NCBI RefSeq assembly: GCF_900111495.1 | Contig: NZ_FOIU01000001.1 | Span: 2,418,001 to 2,482,000 of the forward strand | Direction of reading: 5' to 3' | From: Chryseobacterium wanjuense | GTDB taxonomy: Bacteria > Bacteroidota > Bacteroidia > Flavobacteriales > Weeksellaceae | Length of the DNA: 64,000 nucleotides | Shown: piece after piece, positions 37,401 through 52,400 of the stretch | Numbering within the stretch: the first letter of the stretch is position 1 | How the letters are laid out: every line of letters starts with the position of its first letter | Program-made: the position numbers and the translations under genes | The notes under the pieces: model-generated | What the model was told of the DNA's origin: nothing | Seen by the model: only the letters and a program-made list of their open reading frames with translations | Database searches by the model: none

Positions 37401-40400
37401 GTAACGGTTCCCGTTTTTCCTCTTCCGAAGCCTTCCTGAATCAATTTCCCTTCATAGGTTTTGAAGACATAACCTTTTTTGATGGCATAATTCAGATAGC
37501 CGGATTTTACTCCTTCTCCGAAAACGAAGAAATATTTATACCAGATAAATACTCCTAAAAACAGGAGAACTACCCCTAAAGTGACCCACAAGTATTTCAT
37601 AGTATAGTTTTTATTTTTAAAGCAAAATTACTTTGCAATGCTTCTTGAAATAACAATCTTCTGGATTTCAGAAGTTCCTTCATAGATCTGAGTGATTTTT
37701 GCATCTCTCATCATTCTTTCTACGTGATATTCTTTCACATATCCGTATCCACCGTGGATTTGTACTGCTTCAATCGTAGTATCCATCGCCACCTGAGAAG
37801 CGTATAATTTTGCCATTGCTCCACTTTCAGAGATATCTTTTCCGGCATCTTTTTCTACAGCAGCCTTTAAGCAAAGCATTCTTGCCGCCGTGATCTGAGT
37901 CGCCATATCTGCCAATTTGAAAGCAATAGCCTGGTGGTGGATAATTTCTGTTTTGAAAGCTTTTCTTGTTTTAGCATATTTCAACGCCAATTCGTAAGCT
38001 CCCGAAGCAATACCTAAAGCCTGAGAAGCAATACCGATTCTACCGCCGTTCAATACAGCCATCGCAAAATTGAATCCGAAACCGTCTTCACCGATTCTGT
38101 TTTCTTTCGGTACTTTTACGTTGTTGAACATCAAAGAGTGCGTATCACTTCCTCTGATTCCCAATTTGTCTTCTTTCGGCCCGATTTCAAAACCTTCCCA
38201 ACCTCTTTCAACGATGAATGCGTTGATTCCTTTATGTTTTTTCTCAGGATCCGTCTGTGCAATTACGATATAGTAAGAAGCCGTTCCACCGTTGGTGATC
38301 CAGTTTTTGATACCATTTAGTAAATAGTAATCTCCCTTGTCTTCTGCAGTCGTTTTCTGAGAAGTCGCATCAGAACCAGCTTCAGGCTCAGACAAAGCGA
38401 ACGCTCCGATTACCCGTCCGCTTGCAAGAGGCGTAAGATATTTCACTTTTTGCTCTTCAGAAGCGAATTTTTCAAGTCCGGCACATACCAATGAATTGTT
38501 TACAGACATTACAACAGCCGCAGAAGCATCAATTTTTGCAATCTCCTCCATTGCCAAAACGTAAGAAACGCTGTCCATTCCCGCACCACCATACTTAGGA
38601 TCTACCATCATTCCCAAAAGTCCCATTTCTCCCATTTTCTTCACCTGTTCTGTAGGAAACTTCTGATCGCGGTCTCTTTCGATTACTTCCGGTAATAATT
38701 CGTTTTGTGCAAAATCTCTTGCAGCCTGCTGAATCATCAGCTGTTCTTCTGATAAATTAAAGTCCATAAAAATTGAATAATTAGATGGTCGCTAATTTAC
38801 ACTTTTTGAGCAAATCTGAAAATAGAATTAAAAGTAAGTATTCGGAAGCAAAAAAACACCTAAATAAAGGGTGTTCAAAGGATTATGCTAATTTTTAAAT
38901 TATCCTTAAAGTATCCTCCTTTTTATTAAAATATTATGGAAAACATTGCAGTAATCTCTAATTATTAACTTCTCATTTTAATAATTAAAAAAAATGCTTA
39001 TATTTAAAATTCTTTAATTATTACTTAAAAAATCATGACAATCAAAAGATTATTCGATATACCTCAATATGCTTTAGAAAAGTATCCTAAGCCGGACATG
39101 TTTGTTACCAAATATCAGGGCGAATGGAAAAAAACATCTACGCAAGAGTTTATAAATGAAGGAAATAAAATATCAAGAGGACTGTTAAAGCTAGGGATAA
39201 AACCTGGGGACAAAATTGCTCTTATCACTACAAATTCCCGTACAGAATGGGCCATTATGGATCTTGGACTTTCCCAGATCGGTGTGGTTTCCGTACCTGT
39301 TTACCCGAGTATTTCTCCGGAAGATTATGAATTTATTTTCACCAATGCCGAAATAAAATACTGTTTTGTTTCCGATAAAGATCTTTTGAATAAAGTAATG
39401 AAAGTGAAGCACAACATCCCTTCTTTACAGGGAATTTTCACTTTTGACAATATCAGCGGCGCTGCCAACTGGAAAGAAATCCTTGACCTTGGTGAAGACG
39501 ATTCTACGCAAATCGAAGTGGAAGATCTTGCCAATACCATTAATTCTGAGGATTTGGCAACCATCATTTATACCTCCGGAACAACCGGAAAACCTAAAGG
39601 CGTAATGCTGACCCATCACAATATTGTCTCCAATATTTTAGGGTCAATGCCGAGAATTCCGAAGAGAAAAAGCCTTGATTACAAGGACACAAGAGTACTG
39701 AGCTTCCTTCCGATCTGTCATATTTTTGAAAGAATGCTTTTCTATCTTTTCCAATACAACGGTTTTTCAATTTATTTCGCAGAAAGCATTGAAAAAATGG
39801 GTGAAAACGTGAAAGAAGTAAAGCCACATTACATGAGCGTCGTTCCTAGACTGGTAGAAAAAGTGTATGATAAAATCTATGCTACAGGCTCTTCTGCAGG
39901 AGGTCTGAAACAAAAAATATTCTTCTGGGCCTTAAATTTAATCAGCAAAAAGAAAACTGTATCGAAACCATCCGGATTACAGGAAATCATTGCAGACAAA
40001 TTGGTTTTCAAAAAATGGAGAGAAGGTTTAGGCGGCGAAATCATTACTTTAGTTTCAGGTTCTGCAGCTTTATCTACAAGGTTAAATTTAATGTTCCAAA
40101 ACGCGGGAATTCCGATTCTGGAAGGTTATGGCCTTACGGAAACTTCACCCGTAATCTCAGTAAACAGCTTTGAGAAAATGAAGATCGGAACCGTTGGTCT
40201 GCCATTGGATAATCTTGATGTAAAAATTCAGGAAGATGGTGAAATCACAGTGAAAGGTCCTTCTATTTTCAAAGGTTATTTTAAAAATGATGAAATGACC
40301 AAAGAGGTATTTACAGAAGACGGATATTTCAAAACCGGAGACATCGGACATGTCGACAGTGACGGATTTTTACAAATCACAGATCGTAAAAAAGAAATGT

Positions 40401-43400
40401 TCAAGACTTCCGGCGGAAAATACATTGCCCCTCAAACCATTGAAAATCTGGCCAAAGCGTCTAAATTCATAGAGCAAATCATGGTCGTAGGTGACGGCGA
40501 AAAAATGCCGACAGCATTGATACAACCTGATTTTGAATTTGCTAAAAGCTGGGCCATGAGAAACAATTTAAACATCGGCTCCACTCCACAGGAAATTGCA
40601 AAAAGTCCTGAATTAAAAGAAAGAATCGAAAAAGAAATGGAAGGTATCAATGAACATCTTGGAAATTGGGAAAAAATCAAGAAAATTGAGCTGACACCGG
40701 AAGTCTGGAGTATTGATGCGGGACTTTTAACGCCTACTTTAAAGCTGAAAAGGAAAGCCATTAAAGAGAAATTTATTGATCTGTACAATAAGATGTATGA
40801 ACATCATGAATAATATTGAAACCGCTTCTTTGGAGCGGTTTTTTTGTTTTTTTTAAAAACACTAATTGCACTAATTTTTGCACGAATGACACTAATATTT
40901 TGTAAAAATGAATTATACAAATTAGGCCAGTCTATTTGTCTTTCAGAACACAGACTGAAGATCTGCGAACGTAGTTCAGGAGCGTAGTGAAGAATCTATC
41001 CAAGAAGATAAAATAAATAATATTCCATTTCAATAGGATCAATAGGAACGGGCTTTAGCTCGTTTTCGTTTTAGAAAAAACATTCGTGTCATTCGTGCAA
41101 AAATTAGTGCAATTAGTGTTTTAAAAAAGAACAAAAAAAAGCTGTTCCAAACATTGAAACAGCTTATATTTTAAAAATGTAATTAAAAAATTAGAATTTA
41201 ATTACAGTTTTCATTCTTTCGTTTTCTTCCATTACCAATTCGTCATCTACAAGGATTTTCCCTGAATGTTCATCGATAATGATCTTCTTTCTCTGAGCGA
41301 TTTCCATTTGCTTTTGAGGTGGAATTGTGAAGAAAGATCCTTTCGGAGCACCTCTTTCCAATCCTACTACAGCAAGACCGTTTGGAGAGTTTGTTCTGAT
41401 TCTGTTATAAGAAGCCAATAATCTTTCGTCGATTTTTGCAGCATATTCTTTAGACTGCTCGATCAGGTATTCTTCTTCTTTTTGAGTTTCAGAGATCAAT
41501 CCGTCTAATTCTTCTTTTTTGAATTTCAAGTGATTTTTAAGCTCATCGATTTTTGTATTCAATTCGCTTAATGTTTCATTCTTGTGACCGATTTTAGCAC
41601 CGAATTCTTTGATTCTTTTTTCAGCAAGTTGAATTTCAAGTTCCTGATATTCAATTTCTTTACCTAATGCTTCAAACTCTTTATTGTTTCTTACATTATC
41701 CTGTTGAGACTTGTACTTTTCAATTAAAGTTTTTGCATGGTTGATAACCTCATGTTTTGTTTTGATCTGATCGTCTTGATCTTTGATATCTGCATGAAAT
41801 TTTTCAGCTCTTTTTTCAAGACCTTCGATTTCAATCTCAAGATCCTCTACTTCGATTGGCAATTCTCCTCTTGTATTTCGGATTTCGTCCAATCTAGAAT
41901 CAATGATCTGCAAATCGTATAAAGCTCTTAACTTCTCTTCAACTGAAATATCGTTGGTTTTTGCCATATTTTAAATGAAATAATTTACCGGGTTTGTTTT
42001 CTCAATAGATTTTGAGATTGCAAATGTACTAAATTTTTGTGATAAAATTTCAAATAATTGTTGAGTCACAAATTGTTCTGACTCAAAATGTCCTATATCA
42101 CAGATCAGCATTTTGGATTCGGCAAGGAAAAAATCGTGATATTTGACGTCTCCTGTAAGATATGCATCACATTTTTTAGAAATGGCAGACCTTATTCCGC
42201 TAGCTCCGGAACCACCCAAAACCCCTACTCTTTTAATCTTTTTATTGTTAAAATCCGAGTGTCTTATTACCTCCAGACCGAATTTATCTTTCACCATTTT
42301 CAGGAAATCTTTTTCGTCCATCGCTTCTTCAAAATCGCCGTACATTCCCAATCCGCTGTGGTGATTGGTGTTGTCTAAACTGTAGATCTGATGGGCAACC
42401 TCTTCATAAGGATGTGCAGATTTCATGGCTGCAACGATTTGACCTTGTTTATAATCTTCAAAAATCACCGAAATCATGTCTTCATCGGCATTTTCTCTCA
42501 CATTTTGCTGTCCGGAAAAAGGATTTGAGCCTTCAATGGGTCTGAAAGTTCCGTTTCCGTTGATGGTAAAGCTGCATTCGTCATAGAAACCGATGTTTCC
42601 TGCTCCGGCTGTAAAAAGCGCTTCCTTTACTTTTTCGGAATAATCTTTAGGCACGAAAACCGTTAACTGCTTTAAATTATCCTTTTTAGGCTGAAGAATT
42701 TTCAAGTTTTTTAATCCCAACTGATTGCAGATTCCCTGGTTGACCCCAAAAAAATCATTGTCAAAAGCGGTATGAACTGCATAAATGGCAATTTTATTTT
42801 CAATGGCTTTTATCACTGCTCTTTCAACGTAATTTTTCCCGGTTAAAGATTTTAATCCTGAAAAAATAATCGGGTGAAAACATACGATCAGGTTGCAATT
42901 TTTATGAATAGCTTCCTCCACCACATTTTCCAAAGCATCGTGGCATACCAAAATTCCGCTCACGTCACGGTCCCAAGATCCGCACAGCAATCCTACGTTA
43001 TCAAAATCTTCCGCCTGGTGTATCTGTATTCTTTCTTCAATCTTTGATATGACAGATCTTAGTTTCATTGCTTACAATTTGTCTTTCAACGAAGATATTA
43101 ATTTTTATTGAGGCTGAAAAAAAGAAAAATTTAATCTTATTCTTATTTAAACAAAAAAAGAACCGACTTACCATAAAGCCGGCTCAGATTTGAAGCTAAA
43201 ATAAACTATTACTAATCTTTAAACAGAGAAACTCGTGTGAATGAATCTACCAGAACATTACAATTGGAATCTGACTCCACGAAAAGCTGATAACCTCTTC
43301 CGGGATCAAGACTTGCCGCATCTGCAATGGTGTAGAAATAAAATGTAAGTAAATTTCCGACTCCGCTGGAACCACTTGGTAAAAACTGAATAGAAGTTAC

Positions 43401-46400
43401 CTCGAAACCAGAATCCGGGTTTCTGAAAGTCGCTTTTACCGACCCCGACGAGTTGTTACCGGGAGTTACATTGGCAATAAGCCTCCAGATATGCACCTGT
43501 CCGTTTATTTCATTTTCTCTCCATTTTCCTGTTGCAGAAAGATAAATATTGGAAGTTACGCCGGGAAAAGGAACCGTAGTTTCGGGCCAGCTCGTTGTAG
43601 GACTCGCCGCAAAAACCAACGGTGTAGCATACAGAACCTGTTGTCTGGGGCCATAGCCGCTTCCTGAAGCCGATAGATTAATAGACGGTTTTACATTTGC
43701 GTTTCCAGAATTTACTTTGACAACACCGTCGTTGCCAGCCTGAGAAGATGTGGTAACAAAAAGCTGTCTCCAAACTGCACCATCCCAATATTGAAAAGTA
43801 TTGGAGGTTGTATTGAAAATAAGAGTGCCATTAGTGAGACTTGCATTGGCAACACCTGCAGGAGGGACTGTAAGTGGGTCGTTGTCTGCTAAATTTGCGT
43901 TTCTGTCTGCATCTGAAAGACGCGGAATTAAAATTCCTTTCTGATTTGAAAAAATGTCTAAAACTGCTGCTCCATTTGGAGTAGTCGTGTTGATCCCAAC
44001 TTGAGCATAGGATAAACCATACAGAAAAATTGGGATCATTAGTGTAAAAATTCTTATCATGATGTTAGTTTTATAGAATAAAAATACATTCTTTGCTTTA
44101 ATTTATGTTAAAAAAATAACTTTTATATGTCATATTTTATTCGTAAATTTACATTAATTAAGTCACTGAAAACCATTACTTTAAACTGTAATAATTCACA
44201 ATTAAATGATGAAAAAACTTTTAACATTTCAGAAAACATTTTAACAATCAAATATTCCTTGATCTGAACTTTAAAATTATTAACTTCGTTGTGAAATAAA
44301 TAAAAACCTGATGGAAAGAGAACATAACCTTGTTCCCGAAGACAAACTCTGGAAAAGACATCTTTATCGAATAATTTACCGTTCCGATACGAAGCTTGGA
44401 AAACTGTTTGATATCATTTTACTCTCTTTAATCCTTATCAGCACCACCATCATCATGATGGAAAGTGTCCCAAAACTGGACGAAAAGTTCCATTATACTT
44501 TTATTATTTTAGAATGGATCATTTCTTTGATTTTCACGGTAGAATACATGTCCAGAATTGCCATTGTAAAGAATAAAAAACATTATATTTTCAGCTTTTT
44601 CGGAATTATCGATTTTCTGGCATTGATACCTTTTTACCTGAGCCTTTTCATTCCGGTTACCAAGTATTTCCTGATTTTCAGAATGTTGAGAATGCTGAGG
44701 ATTTTCAGGATTTTCAATTTGCTGGATTTCATGAATGATGGTTACCTCATCGTAAGAGCGTTAAAGAACAGTTCACGAAAAATCTACATTTTTCTGCTGT
44801 TTCTGATTATCTTTTCGGTGATTGTCGGCTCGCTGATGTTTATGGTGGAAGGAGGAAGACCGGGCTTTGAAACCATTCCGCAATCGATCTATTGGGCGGT
44901 TGTTACGGTAACTACTGTTGGATACGGAGATGTTTCTCCCATTACTCCGATGGGGAAGTTTTTTGCTGTTATTTTAATGTTGGCGGGTTATTCCATTATT
45001 GCTGTTCCCACGGGAATTGTAACCGCAGAAATGCGCAACAAAAGGCAAAACCTGGAAAAAACATGTGAACAATGCGGAAATGAAGATATTGATGATGATG
45101 CAAGATATTGTAAGCAGTGTGGCAAGAAATTAGCTTAGTATTAAGTATCACTTTAAAATATTAACTAAATACCGCAAAAATCATGGAACCGAAAAAGAAA
45201 AACAAACCCAACAGTTTAGTAATTATACTTTTTGCTTTAGTTGTACTGATGGTCATCGTCTATTTTATCCTTGTAACATTTTTCCCGGCTGTTTTCTCAA
45301 GTCTGAACACTGGTGATCTGCAGCCCGTACCCAACAAATAAACTCTTTTAACAAACATACAAAAAGGTGGCAAATTGCCACCTTTCCTCATTGTACTATA
45401 AACTAAATATTACTTTAACAGCTATTATGGTCAGCTGTTCAACCACCTTGGTTATAAATAAATTAATCAATACACTCCTATCCCGATCTTCACACACAAT
45501 TTTAAAAAACTTTAAAATATCAGAAATAGAAATCCATTTTTGCATTAATCCTGAAGCAATTTTAAGAACTTAAAATATTCTTTCAAAAAAAATATGTTGA
45601 AAAAGTTTATTTTAAATTCTTCATTACAGAGTGAGAATACTTACAATTTTACTTTATAATTGAATTTAAATTAATCATTTTAATATTTTTAATAAAAACC
45701 AAAACACTTTTTCAAACAAAATTATATTTCACGGAAAAATATTTTAACCATAAAAAAAGACGACTCTAAGAGCCGCCTTTATTTTTTTCTATAAAGTTTG
45801 ATTATTTCTTAATTGTTTTAATAGTCTGCTTAGAACCATCTTTCATATTAAGAGTTACCAAATACATTCCTTGTTTCAATTCTCCCAATTGAAGCACTGA
45901 ACCAGGATTTTCGATCTGTCTTACCAATCTTCCGGCAACATCAGAAATATAAACCGATTTTACATTCGCCGCATCTGAGATATTCAACACATCTGAGAAT
46001 GGATTCGGATAAAGCTTAATCGTGTTTTTGTTTGCCTTCACATCAGAAGTTGCTAACACTCCTTTGGTGATATTGATGGTAAATGCTCCTTCCGGTTCAT
46101 CAGACCATCCACTGTACTGTCCAACATTGATATAATACGTGTTTCCTGAAAGTGTAGGAATAGATACTGTTTCCGTACCTCCCTGACCTCCGTCATCTAC
46201 TGTATTTTCGCAAGATAAAGCTGAGCAGCTTCCGCTGAAAACACCAATCTGAGGGTCAAAATCACTTCCTGCAGGCATTGTAACGGTAATATTGAATGTA
46301 TCACCATCTCCTACGAAAGTAAACCATGTACCGTCATTCATATCATTGCTTGAACAAGCTGTGATCATTCCTGCGTTATTGGTAGCACCCGCACCGTCAT

Positions 46401-49400
46401 TTTGTACGTAAGTGTATGGGAACGTAGAAGCTGTTAATGCTCCAAAACATTCGTCATTTGCCGGTGGCGGAGGGAATGTTCCTACACAGATGTCAAAACT
46501 TTGGTTGCTTCCATTGTCATAATAGCTATACACTCTTACAAGATAAGTTTCCCCTACTGTAAGGCCTGTAACAACTCCCGAAGCCGGATCTGAACATAAA
46601 ATGCTTGATAATGCTCCACATCCTCCACTGAAAACCTGGAAGTAAGTATCTGTATCATCCGCATTGGTTCCTACCGACTGAATATTCAGAAGAGAAATTT
46701 TATGTGTAGCAGCTGTTGCTACAAATTTAAACCAAACATCATCGTCCGGAGTTCCATAACAAGGATCAGGAATAGTTCCGGAATCTGTAGCTCCGATAGT
46801 ATATCCTGGTGTTACGGTTCCGCAATTCAGATCAGGGTTTACCGTTAAAGTAACTGCTGTTGCACACTCATCATTCGTTGGTGGCGGTGGCGCACTTGTG
46901 AATGACAATTGGCTACATCCCGCAGATTCTCCTCCAGGACCTACTGCTGTTACTTTTACATAATGTACTGTGTTTGGTGCTAATGGTGTTGCAGGTGTAA
47001 AGCTGTTTGTAGCCGAAGTTACCTGGTTGGCCACATCTGTTCCTCCCGGAGTAGTTCCGATCGAAACTTTGTAACTTGTTGCACCTGAAGAATTGTTCCA
47101 TGTAATGGTAGGTGTCAAAGGTACAAAAGTAGCATTGTTGCCCGGATAAGTAATCAATGGACAAGCCGGAATCGGGCTAGCCGTTAATCCTAAAATAGTT
47201 ACAACAGATTTATATCCTTGCAATTGCGCGTCCATCGTAGGTGGAGATGCCGGATCCGGATCTGTGTAATCATTTTTGTAATAAAGAAGAGAATTGGAAG
47301 CTCCCGGGTAGACATAGATTACCTCATCGTAATCATTACTATCATATCCAGAAGAGTTTTCTTCCGCTGCCAACACCAGATTATCCGTGTTGTTGTACGG
47401 GAAAGGTGTGGCAAAAGTAACTTCAATTACTCCGTTTGCGTTGGTCACAGTACCGGAATATACCTGCGTAAGCTGTGCCAAAGGAACCCAGTCGGTATCC
47501 GAAGTAAATGAACTTTTAGTAGTATGTCCCAGATATACTACCCATTGCGAAGAACTTGCAATAGACATTGCCGGGTCCATATAGAACTTCAGTCCTGTGA
47601 TGTTTCCCGCAGCATTGGCATTGATTTCCTGCTTGGTATAAATTTGCTGCACATACGAATAACCATAATAGGTACTTATTGGAGCGACTCCAACATCGGT
47701 GCTTCCGGCGCCCAAATCTATTTGGGCCGAGAGGGTCATACTTAAGAACAATAAGCATGAGAGTAGAAATTTTGTCATAAACTAATATATTTTGCTGATT
47801 TAACTGCTAATTTAATAATAAACTTCGTATATGAGCATTAATAATAGGATTTTTTTCCAAAAAAAATAGCGACTAAAAAATTAGCCGCTATGGTTATTTA
47901 TAATAATAATCGAAAATTATTTTTTAATTGTTTTTATCGTTTGCTTGGAACCGTCTTTCATCTCTAATGTTACGATATACATTCCTTGTTTTAATTCCCC
48001 CAACTGAAGAACTGAACCAGGATTGGCAACGGTTTTCACCAATCTTCCTGAGACGTCTGTTACTAAAACATTTTTCACATTAGCAGCATCAGAAATATTT
48101 AATACTTCAGAGAACGGATTCGGATATAATTTGACAGCATTTTTAGCATCTCCTTTCACTTCATTTGTAGCAAGAGCTAATGAAGCGTCATATGCTGAAA
48201 TCTTAAATTCTCCGTCTGTAACACTTGAATTTCCGGTATATTTCCAAACACTGACGTACAATGTAGCACCCGGTGTCTGACCTGTAAGAGAGATCAATGA
48301 GAATAATCCGTCTGTAGAATCATCATCGTCACACTCGATTAAAGTAAGAGCTCCGCAAGTTCCGGAATATACCGACATTACTGTATCTGTAAAGGTTGAT
48401 CCCGTCACGCCTTTAGTTTCCAATGTAATATTTCCGCTTGCAGGAACTACTACAGAATACCAAACATTATTGTTTGAAGAAGTCTGGCAAGTAGCAATCG
48501 TATTATTTGTTGAATTTACGTTTGTTGCTACAATCGCATTCTGGTCAAAGTTTCCTCCCGGATTTAATGAAATCGCTCCCGTACATTCGTCGTTTGCAAC
48601 AGGTGTTGTAGCAATCGTGGTGAATTTTCTTTCCGTACAAGAAGCACTGGTAGCACCTCCTGCATAAGCATTAACAGTATAATAATAATCTGTATTAATG
48701 CTTAGTGGTGAGGAGAAAGTATATGACGTAACATTTCCTAAATCTACGTTATTTACAATATTTGTACCTCCGGCTGTTGTTCCCACTGATAATCTATATC
48801 CTGATGCACCAGCAGAAGCCGACCATGAAATTGTAGGCTGAAGTGAAAGACCGGTAGCATTGTTTGCCGGTGAATTTACAGTAGGGCAAGTAATTCCTCC
48901 TGTCGTAAAGCTTCTTTCCGTACATCCTGCAGAAGTACCGGCAACATTCGTAGCATAAACCGTAAGGTAATATTGAGTGCTATAATTAAGCGGAGTGGTT
49001 AAGGTATAACTTGTAACATTTCCTACATCCACCATGTTCATAATATCAGTACCTCCAGGAGTAGTTCCCAGGTTGATTTTATATGAACTTGCTGTCGCAG
49101 CTGCCGCCCAGCTGATGGTAGGTAAAACCGAAACTCCAGTTGCTGCCGCCACAGGTGCACTTACAGAAGGACATGCAGGAGCATTTGGTGACAATCCTAG
49201 GAAAGTAATTCTTGATTTGGTTGCACTTCTCGACGATGCTGACGGAAGCGTCCCTGTCGGATCCGGATTGTTGGTATCACTTCTATAATAAATAGAGCTG
49301 TTCGAAACACCGCTGAATGTATAGAAATAATTATCTGCATCATAGTCTGCTTTATTCTCATCCACTGCAATCACAAGATTGTCTGTATTGTTGTACGCAA

Positions 49401-52400
49401 AAGGAGTTGAGAATGTAACGGTAACTTCACCGCCGGTATTGGAAATTTCACCATCGAAAACCTGAGTAAGCGATGCCAATGGAATCCAATCTGATGAAGA
49501 ACTGAATGAAGTCTTGGTCGTATGACCGATATACACCTTCCATGTCGTAGAATTGGTAATGACTGAGCTTGCTCCCAGATAAAACTTTATGCCGGTAATA
49601 TTTCCTGAGCTTGCAGCGTTGAGTTCACTTTTTGCAAAAATCTGTTGAGAATATGTGTATCCCCAGTTTGTCAACACAGGCATTACACCTGTAGATGTTC
49701 CGCTTCCTAGCGAAATTTGCGCCGATGCTCCTATCCCCAGAGCGATCATGCACGCGAGTAAAAGTTTTTTCATACTTAGTAAAAAAATAATATTAGGTTT
49801 TTAAAATTAACAATAAATTCAAATAAGAATGTTAAAAATTCATAAAATATTAATATTAAAAATTAAAATAAATCTATTTATTAAACATTTTTAAACAAAC
49901 ATTTAAATTAATTATAAAATTTATAAAATTAATTTTTCAAATAAAACATTGATTGTCAATTGATTATATTTTAGTCACAAAATCATGAAATAACCACTCT
50001 TCATGACTTAACATAATAAAATAATTAAATAAATTAATATTCATAGCATAAAATAATTCAAAAAAAAATAGCGGCTAAAACCAGCCGCTATTTACTTTAA
50101 AAATGTTTCAGAAGTTATTTCTTGATAGCTTTTATCGTTTGTTTAGATCCGTCTTTCATTTCTAATGAGATTAAATACAATCCTTGTTTTAATTCCCCTA
50201 AATGAAGCTCAGCTCCAGGATTAGCAATAGTTTTTACTAATCTTCCTGAAATATCGTTCACCAAAACGTTTTTCACTTTAGCTGCATCAGAGATATTCAA
50301 TACTTCAGAGAACGGATTCGGATATGCTTTAATCATATTTTTATTACCCGCAACTTCGTTTGTCGCCAATAGAGAAGCATCGTAAGCAGACAGCATAAAC
50401 TCTCCTGTTGTACTTCCTCCTCCGGCTGTTCCTGTATATCTCCATACACTTACGTATAATGTAGCTCCAGGAGTCTGGCCTGTTACCGTAACTAAAGAAA
50501 AATTATCTACTCCACTGTCATCATCACAAGCAATACTTGTTAAAGAACCACAAGTTCCTGAATGAACAGAAAGCACCGTATCTGTAAATCCTGAACCGGT
50601 AACACCCTGTGTTTCGAAAGTGACACTTCCACTTGCCGGTACCACTACGCTGAACCAAACATTGTCTCCTCTGTTTGTCTGACAAGATGTAGTACCATCT
50701 GTGATAGCTCCTGCATTTGTAGAAGTAATGGCATTGGCTGCAAAGTTTCCTCCAACCGTTAAAGCTACTGCTCCTGAACAAGCATCATTTGCAGGCGGCG
50801 GCGGCGGAGTTCCGATACAGATATTAAAGCTGTTGCTGTATCCAGAACCGTTGCTGTTATAAGCTCTTACATAATAGGTCTGCCCAGGTGTCAATCCTCC
50901 TACAGTAGTCGTATTTGTAGTACCGCAGGCAACACTTGTTAAAGTACCGCATGTTCCGCTGAATAGTTGTGTATATAAACTTGTAGACGATGAACTACCT
51001 GTAGAAACCACATTCGACAACGAAATCGTATGTGCCGTAGAAGTTGCCACAAAAGTATACCAAACATCATCATCCGCAGTACCAGTACATGGAGTAACAG
51101 CGATATTAGAATTGGTAGCACTTAAAGTAGTACCTGCAGTTGTAGCCCCGCAAGCTAAATCAGGATTCACCGTTAACGCTACAGCATTAGCACACTCGTC
51201 GTTTGCAGGCGGCGGCGGCGGAGTTCCGATACAGATATTGAAACTTGCATTATATCCAGCCCCTGAATATGTGTAAACTCTTACATAATACGTCTGTCCC
51301 GGCGTTAAACCACTTACAGTTCCCGTATTCGGATCTGAACATAATAAACTCGTCTGAGAACCACATGTTCCGCCCAATACCTGGAAGTACATATCTGAAG
51401 CAGTGGTTGTTCCTGTAGAAACAATATTTGATAAAGTTACTACATGCACTGTGCTTGTTGCTACAAATTTAAACCAAACATCATCATCCGGATTTCCATT
51501 ACAAGGTGCAGCAGCCATAGATAAAGATGCTCCTAAAGTATTCCCCGGAGTTGTAGCTCCACAGGTAAGGTCAGGATTTACTGTCAAGTCAACTGCCGCA
51601 GAACAATTATCATTAGCAGGCGGTGGCGTTGCCGTAGTTGTGAATGATCTTACCGTACATGCTGTTCCTGAGTTGGTCGTTGCATTGTAAGCAGTAACTG
51701 TATAATAATAAGTAGTTGTCGGGTTTAACGGTGCAGAAAATGTATAAGAAGTCACATTTCCTAAATCTACATTATTAATAATATCCGTACCTCCAGAAGT
51801 AGTTCCTACTGTCAGTCTGTAGCCCGTTGCACCGGTAACGGCTCCCCAAGCAATAGTAGGAAGCGTAGAAACTCCCGTAGCTGCTGCTGCCGGTGAACTT
51901 ACCGTCGGACAAGGCATTGCCAATGTTGTGAAAGTACTTTCGGTACAGCCTGTAGCTTGCCCGATAACATTTTTCGGGAAAACAGTTACGTAATATTGTG
52001 TAGAATAACTTAGCGGTGTTGCAGAAGGAATTGCGTAAGAAGTTACGTTTCCTACATCTACTCCATTCATAATATTTGTTCCGCCCGGTGTTGTTCCCAT
52101 GTTGATTACATAGCTTGATGTAATCGGTGTTGCAGCCCATGTAATAGTAGGCGTTACAGAAACTCCCGTAGCCGCATTTGCCGGAGCAGAAACCGTAGTA
52201 CAAGAAGGTGGTGTCGTTGGCGGAGGTACCGTTGCATCAAATGCAATAATAGGTCTTCTGTAGTTGGTAGAAGTAAGCGTTGCCCCGAAAGTACCTGTTG
52301 TACCTAGATATTTCGTTGTGTTACTGTTTGAAGTATTGATACAAGGCCCGCTGTATTCATACTGCCAATAAATGGTAGAAGCCTGAGCCGTCGTCTGAAC